Of a stretch of DNA of 38,813 bases, positions 7,498 to 16,273 are shown piece by piece. Position numbers and translations under genes: made by a program. Each line of letters begins with the position of its first letter. Within the stretch, counting starts at the first letter, position 1. The DNA comes from JAVBUY01 sp031552735 (GTDB lineage: Bacteria; Bacillota; Clostridia; Christensenellales; Aristaeellaceae), in the NCBI GenBank assembly GCA_031552735.1, contig JAVBMF010000032.1, positions 1 to 38,813 of the forward strand, in the 5' to 3' direction. Below the pieces are notes generated by a model. The model saw only the letters and a program-made list of their open reading frames with translations. It was not told the DNA's origin and ran no database searches.

Positions 7498-7555
7498 CCC
7501 CCTTGTGATGTATTTCGCCTCTCGGCGCAGTCATCATAAGGGGAATTTAGAGGCG
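7498..7555 (-). promoter_or_regulatory. Structured leader: hairpin overlapping the ribosome binding site, possible pseudoknot
   Basis: On the transcript, CCCCUUAUGAUG (7543-7532) pairs with CAUCACAAGGGG (7510-7499), a 12-bp stem with one mismatch. GUUUUUCU and the AUG of the 7490 gene follow. The 3' arm contains the AAGGGG ribosome site. The loop holds CGCC-GAGA-GGCG, a GNRA-type hairpin. Its AGAGGCG (7522-7516) can instead pair with upstream CGCCUCU (7555-7549), forming an H-type pseudoknot. Stem plus U-run also fits an attenuator. Confidence 0.6.
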
Positions 7556-7566
7556 TCAGAGCGCCA

Positions 7567-7842
7567 TCATTGCGTCACGGGCAACCATCTTGCAATCGCT
7601 TCCCTGACGCGCCGGTCGACCGTGGACGTGGAGCAGTGATGCCTTGCGGCGATCACATGACGCTCCATGCCGCATGCGTAATCAAACACGATCGCGCGGT
7701 CGCGGCGCTCATCGTCCGTCTTGCCGACTGGCATGTTTTGCACGACGGTCTTCGCCTGCTCGCGCTTGGTCAGCAGCGCAGGCGGCGGTTTGGGTCGGAT
7801 TTTCAGCAGCTTGCGCAGCCAAGCGCGCAATTTTTCAAACAA
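7567..7842 (-). CDS. Small phage protein with putative HTH segment
   Basis: 91 aa, starting at TTG with AGGAGG nine bases upstream; no ATG or GTG fits. The N-terminus is basic (KLRAWLRKLLKIRPKPPP). The C-terminal half (VFDYACGMERHVIAARHHCSTSTVDRRVREAIARWL) looks like a helix-turn-helix with the turn near HHCSTSTVDRR. It lies between the holin and the CCCE-motif gene. No family name can be given. A regulator of the downstream accessory genes is possible but unsupported. Confidence 0.65.
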   Translation of the reverse strand: MFEKLRAWLRKLLKIRPKPPPALLTKREQAKTVVQNMPVGKTDDERRDRAIVFDYACGMERHVIAARHHCSTSTVDRRVREAIARWLPVTQ

Positions 7843-7884
7843 CGAACTTCGCCTCCTAGTTCGGTCGGTCGTCCTGCCTCTTCA

Positions 7885-8082
7885 TCAAAACTCGTTTCGG
7901 TTGTCCGGGTTGTTCACGACCCCAAACGCCACCAGCGCAGCCATCAGCGCCTGCACAATGCCGTCCCAGCCGGGGATTTCCACCCCAAACCATTCCTTGC
8001 ACACCAGCGCGATCAGCGCCGCCAGCGCCATCCACGCCGCCCACGACTGCGCGCGGTTTTTGATCTTCTCCCATAAAGTCAT
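7885..8082 (-). CDS. Phage holin, phi-LC3-like
   Basis: 65 aa with two hydrophobic spans (about 13-30 and 43-57) separated by an amphipathic turn (WFGVEIPGWDG). The ending, VAFGVVNNPDNRNEF, matches the conserved GIVNDPT-type tail of small Gram-positive phage holins of the phi-LC3 type. The ATG follows GGAGGGTGGAACT. Holins accumulate in the membrane and open it at a set time, releasing or activating the endolysin. It lies immediately after an XhlA-like gene and the endolysin, forming a compact lysis cassette. Confidence 0.8.
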   Translation of the reverse strand: MTLWEKIKNRAQSWAAWMALAALIALVCKEWFGVEIPGWDGIVQALMAALVAFGVVNNPDNRNEF

Positions 8083-8095
8083 AGTTCCACCCTCC

Positions 8096-8413
8096 TCATT
8101 TTGTCCCAATAAAATAGCCGATGACAATCGCCACCAGCACAGACACCACCTGACCGACCAGTGCTTCCCAGCGTTTGGCTGGCTGCATGCGCAGCGCGTC
8201 GATATCCGCACGCTGCCGCTGCTGTTCCACCGCCATGATCTCCTGTTTGGAAGCCATCTTTTCGACCGATAGCGCCAGACTATGCACGGTTTCGACCAAT
8301 CGCTGCTGCTCATCTAGGCGCTTGAACACGGTCTTGATGTCCGACCCCAGCCCGGCCACCGTTGCCTGTAGCCCCATGATTGCCTGCACCATTTGCTCCT
8401 GCTCCATACGCAT
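8096..8413 (-). CDS. XhlA-like lysis accessory protein
   Basis: 105 aa. Residues 1-75 are helical and rich in Glu/Gln/Arg (likely coiled coil). Residues 84-102 (ALVGQVVSVLVAIVIGYFIG) form a single C-terminal membrane span. This cytoplasmic-coil plus C-terminal-anchor layout matches the haemolysin XhlA family that works with small holins. Its ATG overlaps the endolysin stop as TGATG, and AAGGGAG precedes it, so translation is coupled. The holin follows after 13 bp. Confidence 0.75.
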   Translation of the reverse strand: MRMEQEQMVQAIMGLQATVAGLGSDIKTVFKRLDEQQRLVETVHSLALSVEKMASKQEIMAVEQQRQRADIDALRMQPAKRWEALVGQVVSVLVAIVIGYFIGTK

Positions 8414-9249
8414 CACTCTCCCTTCACCATCGCACCGCTGGACAGCCCGGCCAACAGGTCGAGTACCGCAACAATGGCGTGCGCCTCGTCGGCGGTGCCG
8501 CAGGGAATCCACACGCCGGGGTCGTCCGCGTCCGATCCTGTACCCGCACCCTGTTCCCCGCCGCTTCCGTCGGCCCAGGTAATGCGCAGATAGTCCTTGC
8601 TCACCCAGCCGGTCACGCCGCCGTATAAAATCAGTGCCCAACCATCGCCATCCTTCAGTACGTCCACAATCGCACCCTTGGGCGCGGATCCCACGCGCCC
8701 GGCGCTGGTGCTCGGCTGCTGCCGGATGTTCAGCGCCCCGCTCTCGGTGGCCACCACCGCCGTGCCGCTCACCGGCACCGGCTCCTGTCCTCTGTACTCC
8801 ACCTTGCTCAACTCCCCTGCGTATTTCCATGCGGTTTTGCCGTTGCCGATGCTCGTGTCGGCCTTTGCGTTGGGCGGCGTGGCGTGCACGATGCGCAGCG
8901 GGTTCACCCGCGTCACGCAGCCGACGTGATACAGATTGCCTGGCGCTTTGCCATAGTCGCGGTGCCCACGATCCTCCTCGCGCCAGTCCCGGCACTTGAA
9001 CACCGCATCGCCGACCTTTAGCTGAGCCGCGCTTGTGACCTCCCACGTCCGCACACAGTACCGCCGAAACTGCGCATTGCTGCCGTGCTCGATGCTCCCG
9101 CCCAGCCCATACTTTTTGTACACCCGAACCCACGCGCCCGAGCAGTCGATGCCCAAAGTTTCGCCCCGGTCGTCGGTGACGCCGGGGCTTTCGTACGGCC
9201 AGCCGATGATTTGTTCAAAGAGCGCAGCGGCTTCCTTTGCCGGGATCAT
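8413..9249 (-). CDS. Endolysin: NlpC/P60-type peptidase with SH3 domain
   Basis: 278 aa. The second ATG (9249) is preferred because AGAGGGG lies at proper distance. Residues 1-130 form an NlpC/P60-like cysteine peptidase: Cys36 in GIDCSGAWV and His108 in LYHVGCVT are the visible catalytic pair. A bacterial SH3 segment spans about 160-227 (ESGALNIRQQPS, then GWALILYGGVTGWVSKDYL), which would bind the cell wall. A Gly/Asp-rich linker and a short helix end the protein. There is no signal peptide, so export depends on the holin. It is the first gene of the lysis cassette, 18 bp after the large virion protein. Confidence 0.88.
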   Translation of the reverse strand: MIPAKEAAALFEQIIGWPYESPGVTDDRGETLGIDCSGAWVRVYKKYGLGGSIEHGSNAQFRRYCVRTWEVTSAAQLKVGDAVFKCRDWREEDRGHRDYGKAPGNLYHVGCVTRVNPLRIVHATPPNAKADTSIGNGKTAWKYAGELSKVEYRGQEPVPVSGTAVVATESGALNIRQQPSTSAGRVGSAPKGAIVDVLKDGDGWALILYGGVTGWVSKDYLRITWADGSGGEQGAGTGSDADDPGVWIPCGTADEAHAIVAVLDLLAGLSSGAMVKGE

Positions 9250-9267
9250 AGGCATCCCCTCTTTTCC

Positions 9268-12200
9268 TTACTTTCCGTATTTCTGGATAAGCTCCACCAG
9301 TGCGCCTTCTTTGGCTTTTTTGATCGCATCCTCCAGCGCATCGCGCTTCTCTGCATCGGTCATGCGCTGGTATTCCGCCGATTGAATCAGGCCGTTCAGT
9401 CCCGGTACTTCCAGCGTCACATTTTTGCCGGTCTTTTTGTCGATCTTCTTGCCTAGCGCAGCGCCGCCATTCATGAGCAATTCACCGTAATGCTTCTTGT
9501 ATTCTTCCTTCTGCTCATCATCCAGTACAGCCACTTGCTGCACACCGCCCTGCGTGTATTGCAGCTTGTCTTTCTTGCCATACAGCACGTCTGTCGGCAG
9601 GAACGTCACGTCGCCGGTCGCGTCCGACACGCGCAACACCTCGCGGATCGCGTCGTTGCTCTGGTCGGCGGTCACGTTCGATGGGTTAATGAACGCGTTG
9701 AACAGGTTCTTATACTTTGTGTTTTCCTGCGTTTCGCCGGTGATCAGCACCTTCTCGGGCAGCATGTTGCGCGCGCCGGGAATTTTCTGCATCACGCGTT
9801 TTTTCAGCCCTTGCCAGAAATCCTTATCTGCCGTGTCGCGCATGTATGGGTCTACGAACTCCGCAAGCTCCGATACCAGTGAAGGAATGCTCTGCGTGAT
9901 AGCGGATGTAAGCATTTCCTCTTGGGCCGTCTGCGCCATAGAATCGCCGCTTAGTACATTTTGGATGTTTGATAGCATGGTAGAGCTTAGGATTGTGTCA
10001 AGGTGCTTGGTGCTTGCGTCCCAGATCGCTTGGCCGACTGCGTCCTTGTCCTTGTCAAACTCTTTTAGAAGCTGCGCGCCTATGATAAGCGGTGTTGCGC
10101 CCGGCTGCATCCAATCCATCTCGATTTTCTGGTCGCCGATTTGCAGGTATGTGCCATAAGGTCGTCCGCTTGCGCGCTCCAGCGCCGCCCTGTCCGGGTC
10201 CTCCTCGTCATCGCGAATATGCAGCACGCCCGCCTGCGCCATAAAGTAGCCGATGGCCGCTAGGCCCGTGCCCGTGAACCCCCTCGACAGGTTTCGGACA
10301 AACGACCGTTGGTCAAACTCGCCTCTGCCGCCCTCGTATCCGGCCTGAATCGCTGTGGAAACCAGCCCGGCGGGCGAATACGTCCACATTCGTTTTGCGA
10401 TGTTGGTCGGCGTCTTGCTGAATGGAATCACGAAATCGAGCGCCGTTCCTAGGATCGGGTTTGCTTTTTTTAGTGAGTTGATCGCGCTTGCCACCATATT
10501 ATCTTCCTGGAAAGTGGCGTAGTTCGCATCCCGCGCCGCCTGCATCTGCATGTCCGGCGTAATCTCTGTAATACCCAACAACGTCTGTTGTTCCGCAATG
10601 GATCGCGCGTACGCAGACGCCCAAAACGGTCGGTCGCCCAGCGTCATTAGGAATCCGCTCGACGCGTTCAGCGTTTCCAGCGCCTGGTTCTGGAACACGC
10701 GCCCACCGTGCGCCTCCTGGCTCATGCTGAACTTATCGCTGTTCGGTGCGGTATCCACTTGGTTCCTCGCGTCGGCAAATACCTGCGCCGTTTCTCTGGC
10801 GAAAGCGCGACCGGATTCCACGATCATTTTGCGGGTGCTGGCCGTCGTTCGCTTGCCGGTAACCTTGGAAATACCGATGTCAAGGAGAGTCGCGGGCAAC
10901 CGGGACAAGTCCTCCATCCCGCCGAAAACCACGTTCGACAGGATGTTTCGCGCGCCGGTGCGCATGTTCAACAGCATGGACGTTTTTCGCCATGACTCAT
11001 ACTTTTGCAGGAAGTTCGGCAGATCGATGTTGGCCTCTGCTTCTTTCGCCCTGCTGTAGGCATTCTTAGCCTCTTGGGGCCAATAGAAGTGGTCCTCGCG
11101 GTTGTCAATCTGATCTTTATACTGCTCAAATATCGCCATCTGGTCGTTGATATACTTCGCGTCCGCCGTGGTCACGACTGCTTGTTTGGTCTGCAGCATC
11201 GCGATCTCTCGCAGCAGCCGCGCATCCGTGTCCGTGGCAGCCCCGATGGCTGCGGCTATGCGCTGCTTGATCGTCGCGCGGTTGTATGCTTTGGGCGCTT
11301 TTACACCCTCCAGATGCAGCGCTTTCATCAGCTCCGCCTTTCGCCCTGGTGCGTCAGTCGCTCTGGCTCCATCCAAAACCGACTGTAGGTTCGTTATGCG
11401 CTGATCGATTTTTTTCTGTGCACGCGGATGCAGCGTTCTTTTGTTTGACGCCTCGGCCTGTCGAATTGCGCTGGCAAGCATGCCCGCGCCGGTCATCTTG
11501 GCCATCTCTTTACGCACCTGCATCAACTGGCCTAGGTTCGTACCCTCTTTGACAAACTGCGTCATAAGGTCTACCGTCGTGCCAATATCGCCGCGCTTGT
11601 TCGCTTCCGCAATCGTGTGCATGAGGAACGCTTCCTCGGTTGCGTTTGCTAGTCGCCCGGTGTTGTACAGTTCGTTCACCGACTCGTCGTAGCCCAACTC
11701 GTTAAAGTGCGTCACGGCTGCTTGCAACTGCTGGTCGTTTCCTTGCACTTCGACGCCGGTCAGGTCGCGCACGGTCTGTATCGTGTCTTGCGACAGCGCG
11801 GTGTCTTCATATGGGCGCAGCACATGCGCTTCGCTGGGCGCGATTTTCCCGGCAACGCCCGCGCCCTCAGACCACCTTCCCGCGTCCGGGCTGTAGAACA
11901 GCTCCATTTCCGCGCGATCCTCGTCGTACCCCTCGCCAAACTCCGGCGCTTCGCCCTCGCGCTCCAGACCGACGCTTTCTATCGTCGTGCCGTCGTCCAG
12001 CGTTTCGGTGCGCACGCCGGTTTGTTGGTCGATTGTCGTGCGAGATGCAGCACGCACCGCGTCCGCCGCTTCGCCCTGCTGCATTTGCGCATACACGTTT
12101 TGCGCGGCCTGTGTGCGGAATCCTTCCATTTGCGCCCGACCTTCGGTCTGTATCGCCTGATACTTTTCCCTCTGCGCCTGCTGCGCGCTCAAGGCGTCCT

Positions 12201-15027
12201 GTTGCGCACGCTCGGCCTTCACGCGCCGGTTGTTTGCTTCAAGATAGGTTTCCGTCACGCCTTGCTTGAACCCGCCTTGCTCGGCGGATTCGAACAGCGT
12301 TTGCGCGGTCTGGCTCTCGGCCTGTACGCGCGCCATGGACATCTGCACCGCCTGATCCGCTTGCGCAATGCCGCGCTTTGCCTCGTCCGCGCGGCGGGTC
12401 AGTTCGGTCAATTGTCCGCCCTGCTGCGCCGTCGCGACCAAGCGCGCAGTTTCGGTTTCCACCGCCGCGCGCTGTGCCTCCTCCTGCACCTGCTGGCGAA
12501 CGGCGGGATTTTGCATCTCCTTCTGCATGGTCGTGCCCAGCGCGCCCAGCGCCTGCCCCATGTTGCGTCCCATCATATCGAACGCAGCCGGTGTTCCGTT
12601 TGCGTCGCTGTCCATGTAGCTGATCGCGGTTTCCTTTACCATGGCGTCGGCCATGCTCCGGGTCTTCGTGCCAATCGGCATCGAGAAGGCGCTGGTCACT
12701 AGCCGTTGCGCCGCGCCCATCACGAACGATTGCAGTACCTCGTCGCCGTCAAACAGGTGCTGCGTCGTGTACTGCTTGCGCTGTTCCGCGCTCATGCCCG
12801 CCCAGGTTTTTTCGTTGACGTCCGGGTGAAACACCGCTGCGTCCAGCGCATTGGTCGCGATCGTGGACAGCATTTCCGCGCCGCCCTCGCCCGCCGCCTC
12901 GGTCATCGCGCGCATGAGCATCAGCCCGGCGTACTTGCCGCCCTTCGCCATGTTGCGTGCACCCAGCGTGTCTATCGCGCCAGATATCCATGTGCCGCCT
13001 GTTAGGTCATCCATGAACGTGCCGACAAACGGCGCTTCCGTTGCCACTTCGATGCCGCCAGACGCAAAGCCGCGCAGTAGCGCGCGGTCATAACTCATGC
13101 CCTGCGCCAGTCCTTCTTGTAGCGTGTCCTCGCCCGCCGCCAGGCCCATAGGCGCTGCGCCAATCAGTGATGCGCCCACTTTGCCCAGTGCAGCCGCGCC
13201 ACCCATGCTGCCTCCCAGCGTGGACATGCTCGCTTGATACATCGCGTCGGCAGCAAATCGGGTCGCCACGTTCTCGGTTTGCGTGCCAAAGTGCGCCATG
13301 TAGTTTTCGGTTTCCTGCCGCACCGCCTGCACAGGCGCGACCATGTTATCGTGCAGATATGTGGACACAACCCGCCCCTGCAGCATCTCTTGCGGGTTGG
13401 GCAGCTTGGGCATGCCGGGGATATTCAGGCTGTTGATCGCGTGGGCGATCAATCCAATATTCTTCGCGGCAAGCGTGTGGGACAGGATTTTTTCGTTTCC
13501 GCGCGCCGCAAACGTCAGCGCCTTGCTGACGCCCTCTACCGTTTTCGTGAGCGCCATGTCGAACGTTTTCTGTATCGACTTGCCCAGCCCCACGCCCGCG
13601 TTCAGCGTTGCGGCAGAGTATGCGCCGCCGGTGATGCTGTCAAACGTGCGCGTGATGAAATCATCTGCCTTGCCACCCAGCTCTTTGTCCAGCCAGTAAT
13701 TGACCACCATTGTGTCGTATGGAGTATTGCTCAATTCGTCTAGCGGCACGCCTTGGTCGGCGAAGTACCGGAACGCCTCCTGACGGTCTGCGTTGGTTTT
13801 CGGGCGCGCCTCCAGCGCGGGCATCAGCTCGGCGGTGCGTGCTTGCAGTTCTTCCGTCGCGGCAGCCTCATAGTCGGCCATTGCCGCGCGCTCCTCCGCT
13901 TCCGCCGTTTCAATCAGCACCGGCAGCTCGGACAACCGCGCCTTGTTCGCCTCCATGTCCGCGTCGGGCATGTATCTGCCCGGCGCTTGCGCACGCGTCA
14001 GGGTTTCGCTCTCGTCAATCAGCGCGCGAAGTGTAGCGTTCTTCTCTGTTACCGCCCCAGCCGCCTCGCGCGTTGCCGCCCTGGCCGCCATCGGCGCTGT
14101 CACCACGCGCTGTTGTTCCTCGGCGTGCTGCGTGTTCATGGCCTCCCTGCGCGACTGCGCGCTTTCCGCCGGTTTTTGCTCTGTGTGCGGCACGGCGCGT
14201 TGTGCGCGCACAGCCTCCAAATAATCGCTTGCTGCCGTCTGCGTGCCGATGCCGTCGTAGTCGTACCCGCCGCCGCTATACCATTCCTGCCGCTGCGCCT
14301 CCTCGGCCATCAATCCGCTAGCGTATTCTTCCTCCAGGGCCAGTTCGTCGTCAGACATCCGCGCAAGTCGCTTTGTGCGCGCGTCCAGATCGCGATACAC
14401 CTTCGCGCTTTCGTCATCTATCTCCATCTGGCGAAGCTCCGCGTCTGTTGCTCCTGCGATGGCGTTGTAATCAAACCCCGTTCCTTTCGCTTGTTCCAGC
14501 ACCTGCGCGGGAGTCAAGCTACCAGCATCAACCATCGGCATCGCAGACACCGCGTCCAGCGCGCCGCGACCCACCATCGCATATCGCTTTTTGTCTTGCA
14601 GCTCCGGCGCTACCGTTTTCCATGGCGGGGTCATCACATCGCCCGCGCCCGGCACGCTAAATATTGCAGCGTTTTTCACCAGCGCCTTGGGCGCGACCAC
14701 CGCCGTCCCGTCCTCGTCCCGCGCGATAGCGGACTGGTCCTTGGGGATCGTGACCGGGTTGATGCGGCCAGGGCCTTGATAAATGCCTGTCGTGCGTGGA
14801 CGGTTCGGTTCGGAACTGCTCGATGCGCCAGCGGGCTCTTTTTCGTCCCGTCCAATCGTCATGTCGGCGCGTCGCGTCGTTAGGTTTTTGCCAGCCGACC
14901 TTTCTTCTGCGCGCCTCGCCCAGTAGTCATCGCGCGCCGCTTCCGGCCTTGGCATGTTTCTCGCTGCCTCTCGCGCCTCGGTTGCACTCGACGCCTTTTT
15001 GCGCTTTTTTTCTTTTTCTTGCAGCAT
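9268..15027 (-). CDS. Very large internal virion / DNA-ejection protein (1919 aa)
   Basis: 1919 aa, start supported by AGAGGTG. The first 330 residues are charged and low complexity. Residues roughly 450-780 are helical with Ala/Gly-rich amphipathic stretches (GGSMGGAAALGKVGASLIG, GASLIGAAPMGLAAG). About 850-1020 is a long Gln/Ala-rich coiled coil. The last 600 residues are a conserved-looking helical region (RTGARNILSNVVFGGMEDL, ALDFVIPFSKTPTNIAKRM). Giant proteins of this kind, located between receptor-binding genes and lysis genes in short-tailed phages, act as ejectosome or internal core proteins that cross the envelope with the genome. No lysozyme or polymerase motif is visible. The exact role is inferred. 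Confidence 0.75.
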   Translation of the reverse strand: MLQEKEKKRKKASSATEAREAARNMPRPEAARDDYWARRAEERSAGKNLTTRRADMTIGRDEKEPAGASSSSEPNRPRTTGIYQGPGRINPVTIPKDQSAIARDEDGTAVVAPKALVKNAAIFSVPGAGDVMTPPWKTVAPELQDKKRYAMVGRGALDAVSAMPMVDAGSLTPAQVLEQAKGTGFDYNAIAGATDAELRQMEIDDESAKVYRDLDARTKRLARMSDDELALEEEYASGLMAEEAQRQEWYSGGGYDYDGIGTQTAASDYLEAVRAQRAVPHTEQKPAESAQSRREAMNTQHAEEQQRVVTAPMAARAATREAAGAVTEKNATLRALIDESETLTRAQAPGRYMPDADMEANKARLSELPVLIETAEAEERAAMADYEAAATEELQARTAELMPALEARPKTNADRQEAFRYFADQGVPLDELSNTPYDTMVVNYWLDKELGGKADDFITRTFDSITGGAYSAATLNAGVGLGKSIQKTFDMALTKTVEGVSKALTFAARGNEKILSHTLAAKNIGLIAHAINSLNIPGMPKLPNPQEMLQGRVVSTYLHDNMVAPVQAVRQETENYMAHFGTQTENVATRFAADAMYQASMSTLGGSMGGAAALGKVGASLIGAAPMGLAAGEDTLQEGLAQGMSYDRALLRGFASGGIEVATEAPFVGTFMDDLTGGTWISGAIDTLGARNMAKGGKYAGLMLMRAMTEAAGEGGAEMLSTIATNALDAAVFHPDVNEKTWAGMSAEQRKQYTTQHLFDGDEVLQSFVMGAAQRLVTSAFSMPIGTKTRSMADAMVKETAISYMDSDANGTPAAFDMMGRNMGQALGALGTTMQKEMQNPAVRQQVQEEAQRAAVETETARLVATAQQGGQLTELTRRADEAKRGIAQADQAVQMSMARVQAESQTAQTLFESAEQGGFKQGVTETYLEANNRRVKAERAQQDALSAQQAQREKYQAIQTEGRAQMEGFRTQAAQNVYAQMQQGEAADAVRAASRTTIDQQTGVRTETLDDGTTIESVGLEREGEAPEFGEGYDEDRAEMELFYSPDAGRWSEGAGVAGKIAPSEAHVLRPYEDTALSQDTIQTVRDLTGVEVQGNDQQLQAAVTHFNELGYDESVNELYNTGRLANATEEAFLMHTIAEANKRGDIGTTVDLMTQFVKEGTNLGQLMQVRKEMAKMTGAGMLASAIRQAEASNKRTLHPRAQKKIDQRITNLQSVLDGARATDAPGRKAELMKALHLEGVKAPKAYNRATIKQRIAAAIGAATDTDARLLREIAMLQTKQAVVTTADAKYINDQMAIFEQYKDQIDNREDHFYWPQEAKNAYSRAKEAEANIDLPNFLQKYESWRKTSMLLNMRTGARNILSNVVFGGMEDLSRLPATLLDIGISKVTGKRTTASTRKMIVESGRAFARETAQVFADARNQVDTAPNSDKFSMSQEAHGGRVFQNQALETLNASSGFLMTLGDRPFWASAYARSIAEQQTLLGITEITPDMQMQAARDANYATFQEDNMVASAINSLKKANPILGTALDFVIPFSKTPTNIAKRMWTYSPAGLVSTAIQAGYEGGRGEFDQRSFVRNLSRGFTGTGLAAIGYFMAQAGVLHIRDDEEDPDRAALERASGRPYGTYLQIGDQKIEMDWMQPGATPLIIGAQLLKEFDKDKDAVGQAIWDASTKHLDTILSSTMLSNIQNVLSGDSMAQTAQEEMLTSAITQSIPSLVSELAEFVDPYMRDTADKDFWQGLKKRVMQKIPGARNMLPEKVLITGETQENTKYKNLFNAFINPSNVTADQSNDAIREVLRVSDATGDVTFLPTDVLYGKKDKLQYTQGGVQQVAVLDDEQKEEYKKHYGELLMNGGAALGKKIDKKTGKNVTLEVPGLNGLIQSAEYQRMTDAEKRDALEDAIKKAKEGALVELIQKYGK

Positions 15028-15038
15028 TTCGACACCTC

Positions 15039-15782
15039 TTATGCGTTTCTCGGAACGTACGCGCCCGTGTTTCCAACCTTTGTCGATGAAACTTTTGTGC
15101 TGGTCGCGGCAGGCGCGGTCGAGGCCGTTGCTTTCTTGCTAGAGCCCCCGCCGCTGCTTCGCTTTGTTTTGCTAAGCTCCAGTTCGTACTCTGCCTCCCA
15201 GCGATCCTGCGCCGCCTGCTCCTGCGCCATTGTTAGCTGTAGCTGCTGCAGCATCTGGTATCCCTGCATCGCGTTCGCCAAATCCTGTTGACGCATCTCG
15301 TCCGTATACCCGGAAACTACGTGCGCTTTATCCTTCTCCAGTCTTCCAAGTGTCGCGGCCAAGTTTTGCTCCAGTTGCGCGCGCTGCGCATTGATCTGTC
15401 CGACGTTCATGTTGTGCTGTTCCTCGGCCTGCGCAAGGCTCTTGATGCCCGCCTGCCGAATACCGCCCATCGTCGCCATGCCATAGCTGCTGCGCTGCAT
15501 GCCACGTCGCAACACTTCTCGGCCCTGCTGGCTAACCGCTTGCCTTGTTGCCTGCTCAATGCTTTCGCGCTGTCGCTGATATTCTGGCAGCAGCCGCTCG
15601 ATCTGTTGCGCCAACGCCAGATCGCTTTTTTGCTGCGTCTGCGTCGCGCCCTCTACTTCCGCATTGTAAATGGGCGTGTACTTACTGGTCGCGGCGGCGG
15701 TCAGTTGTTCTTCCGTTCGCTGCGCCGTCTTTGGCATAAGTGCTTGCAATTGCGCGCCAAGGGACGTAAAATCTACCGCCAT
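15039..15782 (-). CDS. Internal virion-like helical protein
   Basis: 247 aa. The ATG at 15782 is chosen because AAAGGAGG lies 9 bases ahead. It is almost entirely alpha-helical and Gln/Ala/Arg-rich (residues 20-210), and the C-terminus has a Ser/Gly/Thr-rich tail. The motif RRGMQRSSYGMATMGGIRQAG is typical of small internal head proteins encoded beside large ejection proteins. It lies 11 bp upstream of the 1919-aa gene, so the two are co-translated and probably co-packaged. The role is inferred from composition and position. Confidence 0.65.
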   Translation of the reverse strand: MAVDFTSLGAQLQALMPKTAQRTEEQLTAAATSKYTPIYNAEVEGATQTQQKSDLALAQQIERLLPEYQRQRESIEQATRQAVSQQGREVLRRGMQRSSYGMATMGGIRQAGIKSLAQAEEQHNMNVGQINAQRAQLEQNLAATLGRLEKDKAHVVSGYTDEMRQQDLANAMQGYQMLQQLQLTMAQEQAAQDRWEAEYELELSKTKRSSGGGSSKKATASTAPAATSTKVSSTKVGNTGAYVPRNA

Positions 15783-15805
15783 CGCGCGTTCCTCCTTTTT
15801 CATTA

Positions 15806-15836
15806 GCAAACCCGCTGCGTTGACGCGGCGGGCTTG
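15806..15836. repeat. Hairpin CCCGCTGCG/CGCGGCGGG
   Basis: CCCGCTGCG (15811-15819) and CGCGGCGGG (15824-15832) form a 9-bp stem with one wobble position, extended by GCAA/TTGC. A near-identical palindrome occurs at 29577-29606. It lies between the carbohydrate-binding-like gene and the internal virion gene; no U-tract follows on the coding strand. Confidence 0.6.
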
Positions 15837-15850
15837 CCAATGTGTTTGAT

Positions 15851-16273
15851 TTATGTGGTTTTCGCCCGCCAAACGCTCGGCGCGGTCGACGGCTCCCAGA
15901 TGTTCGCGCCCGGGGACTGGATCGCTTCGTACGCCACCCCGCCGTGCTCGCGCTGATCGCCCACCGCAAGCCCTGCCTCACCGTACACCCAAGGCAGCAC
16001 CTGCCCCGGCGCAGGGTCGCGCTGGATCGGCGCATAGACCGCCAACATGCCTGCGCTGCCCGGCGGCTGGTGCGCCTGGCTTCTGTGCGCTTGCAGGATG
16101 CGGTACATCCTATCGCCTTGCGCCACCACTTGCCCGGACGCATAGTCCGTGTTCGGTTGCCAAACATCCACGCCGGCCACGCCGACCTCGGCAAGCGCCT
16201 CATCGGGCAACTCCTGCCCACTGCGCTGCAGCATCCGGCGCAGCGCCTTGGCCCTCTCCACTCGATTACTCAT
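15851..16273 (-). CDS. Small virion protein with carbohydrate-binding-like module
   Basis: 140 aa, starting at the ATG at 16273 after GGAGGGG; its first bases overlap the previous stop (ATGAGTAA). Residues 45-110 contain WQPNTDYASGQVVAQGDRMY, the W..Y..G..V...G..Y pattern of small chitin-binding-type (CBM5/12-like) modules found in phage tail and fibre proteins. The location, after receptor-binding and chaperone genes, fits an exposed tail component that touches host glycans. The ligand is not known. Confidence 0.65.
   Translation of the reverse strand: MSNRVERAKALRRMLQRSGQELPDEALAEVGVAGVDVWQPNTDYASGQVVAQGDRMYRILQAHRSQAHQPPGSAGMLAVYAPIQRDPAPGQVLPWVYGEAGLAVGDQREHGGVAYEAIQSPGANIWEPSTAPSVWRAKTT

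Noticed and set aside
8414..9133. Long upstream extension of the XhlA-like frame
   Set aside because: It overlaps the endolysin fully in another frame and is Arg/Gly-rich noise; the ATG at 8413 has a proper ribosome site and TGATG coupling.
11707..12702. Long plus-strand open frames antisense to the 1919-aa gene (also 13753-14883 and 19633-20841)
   Set aside because: They are Arg/His/Leu-rich shadow translations of GC-rich DNA, lack ribosome sites and have no recognisable domains; the minus-strand genes are far better supported.
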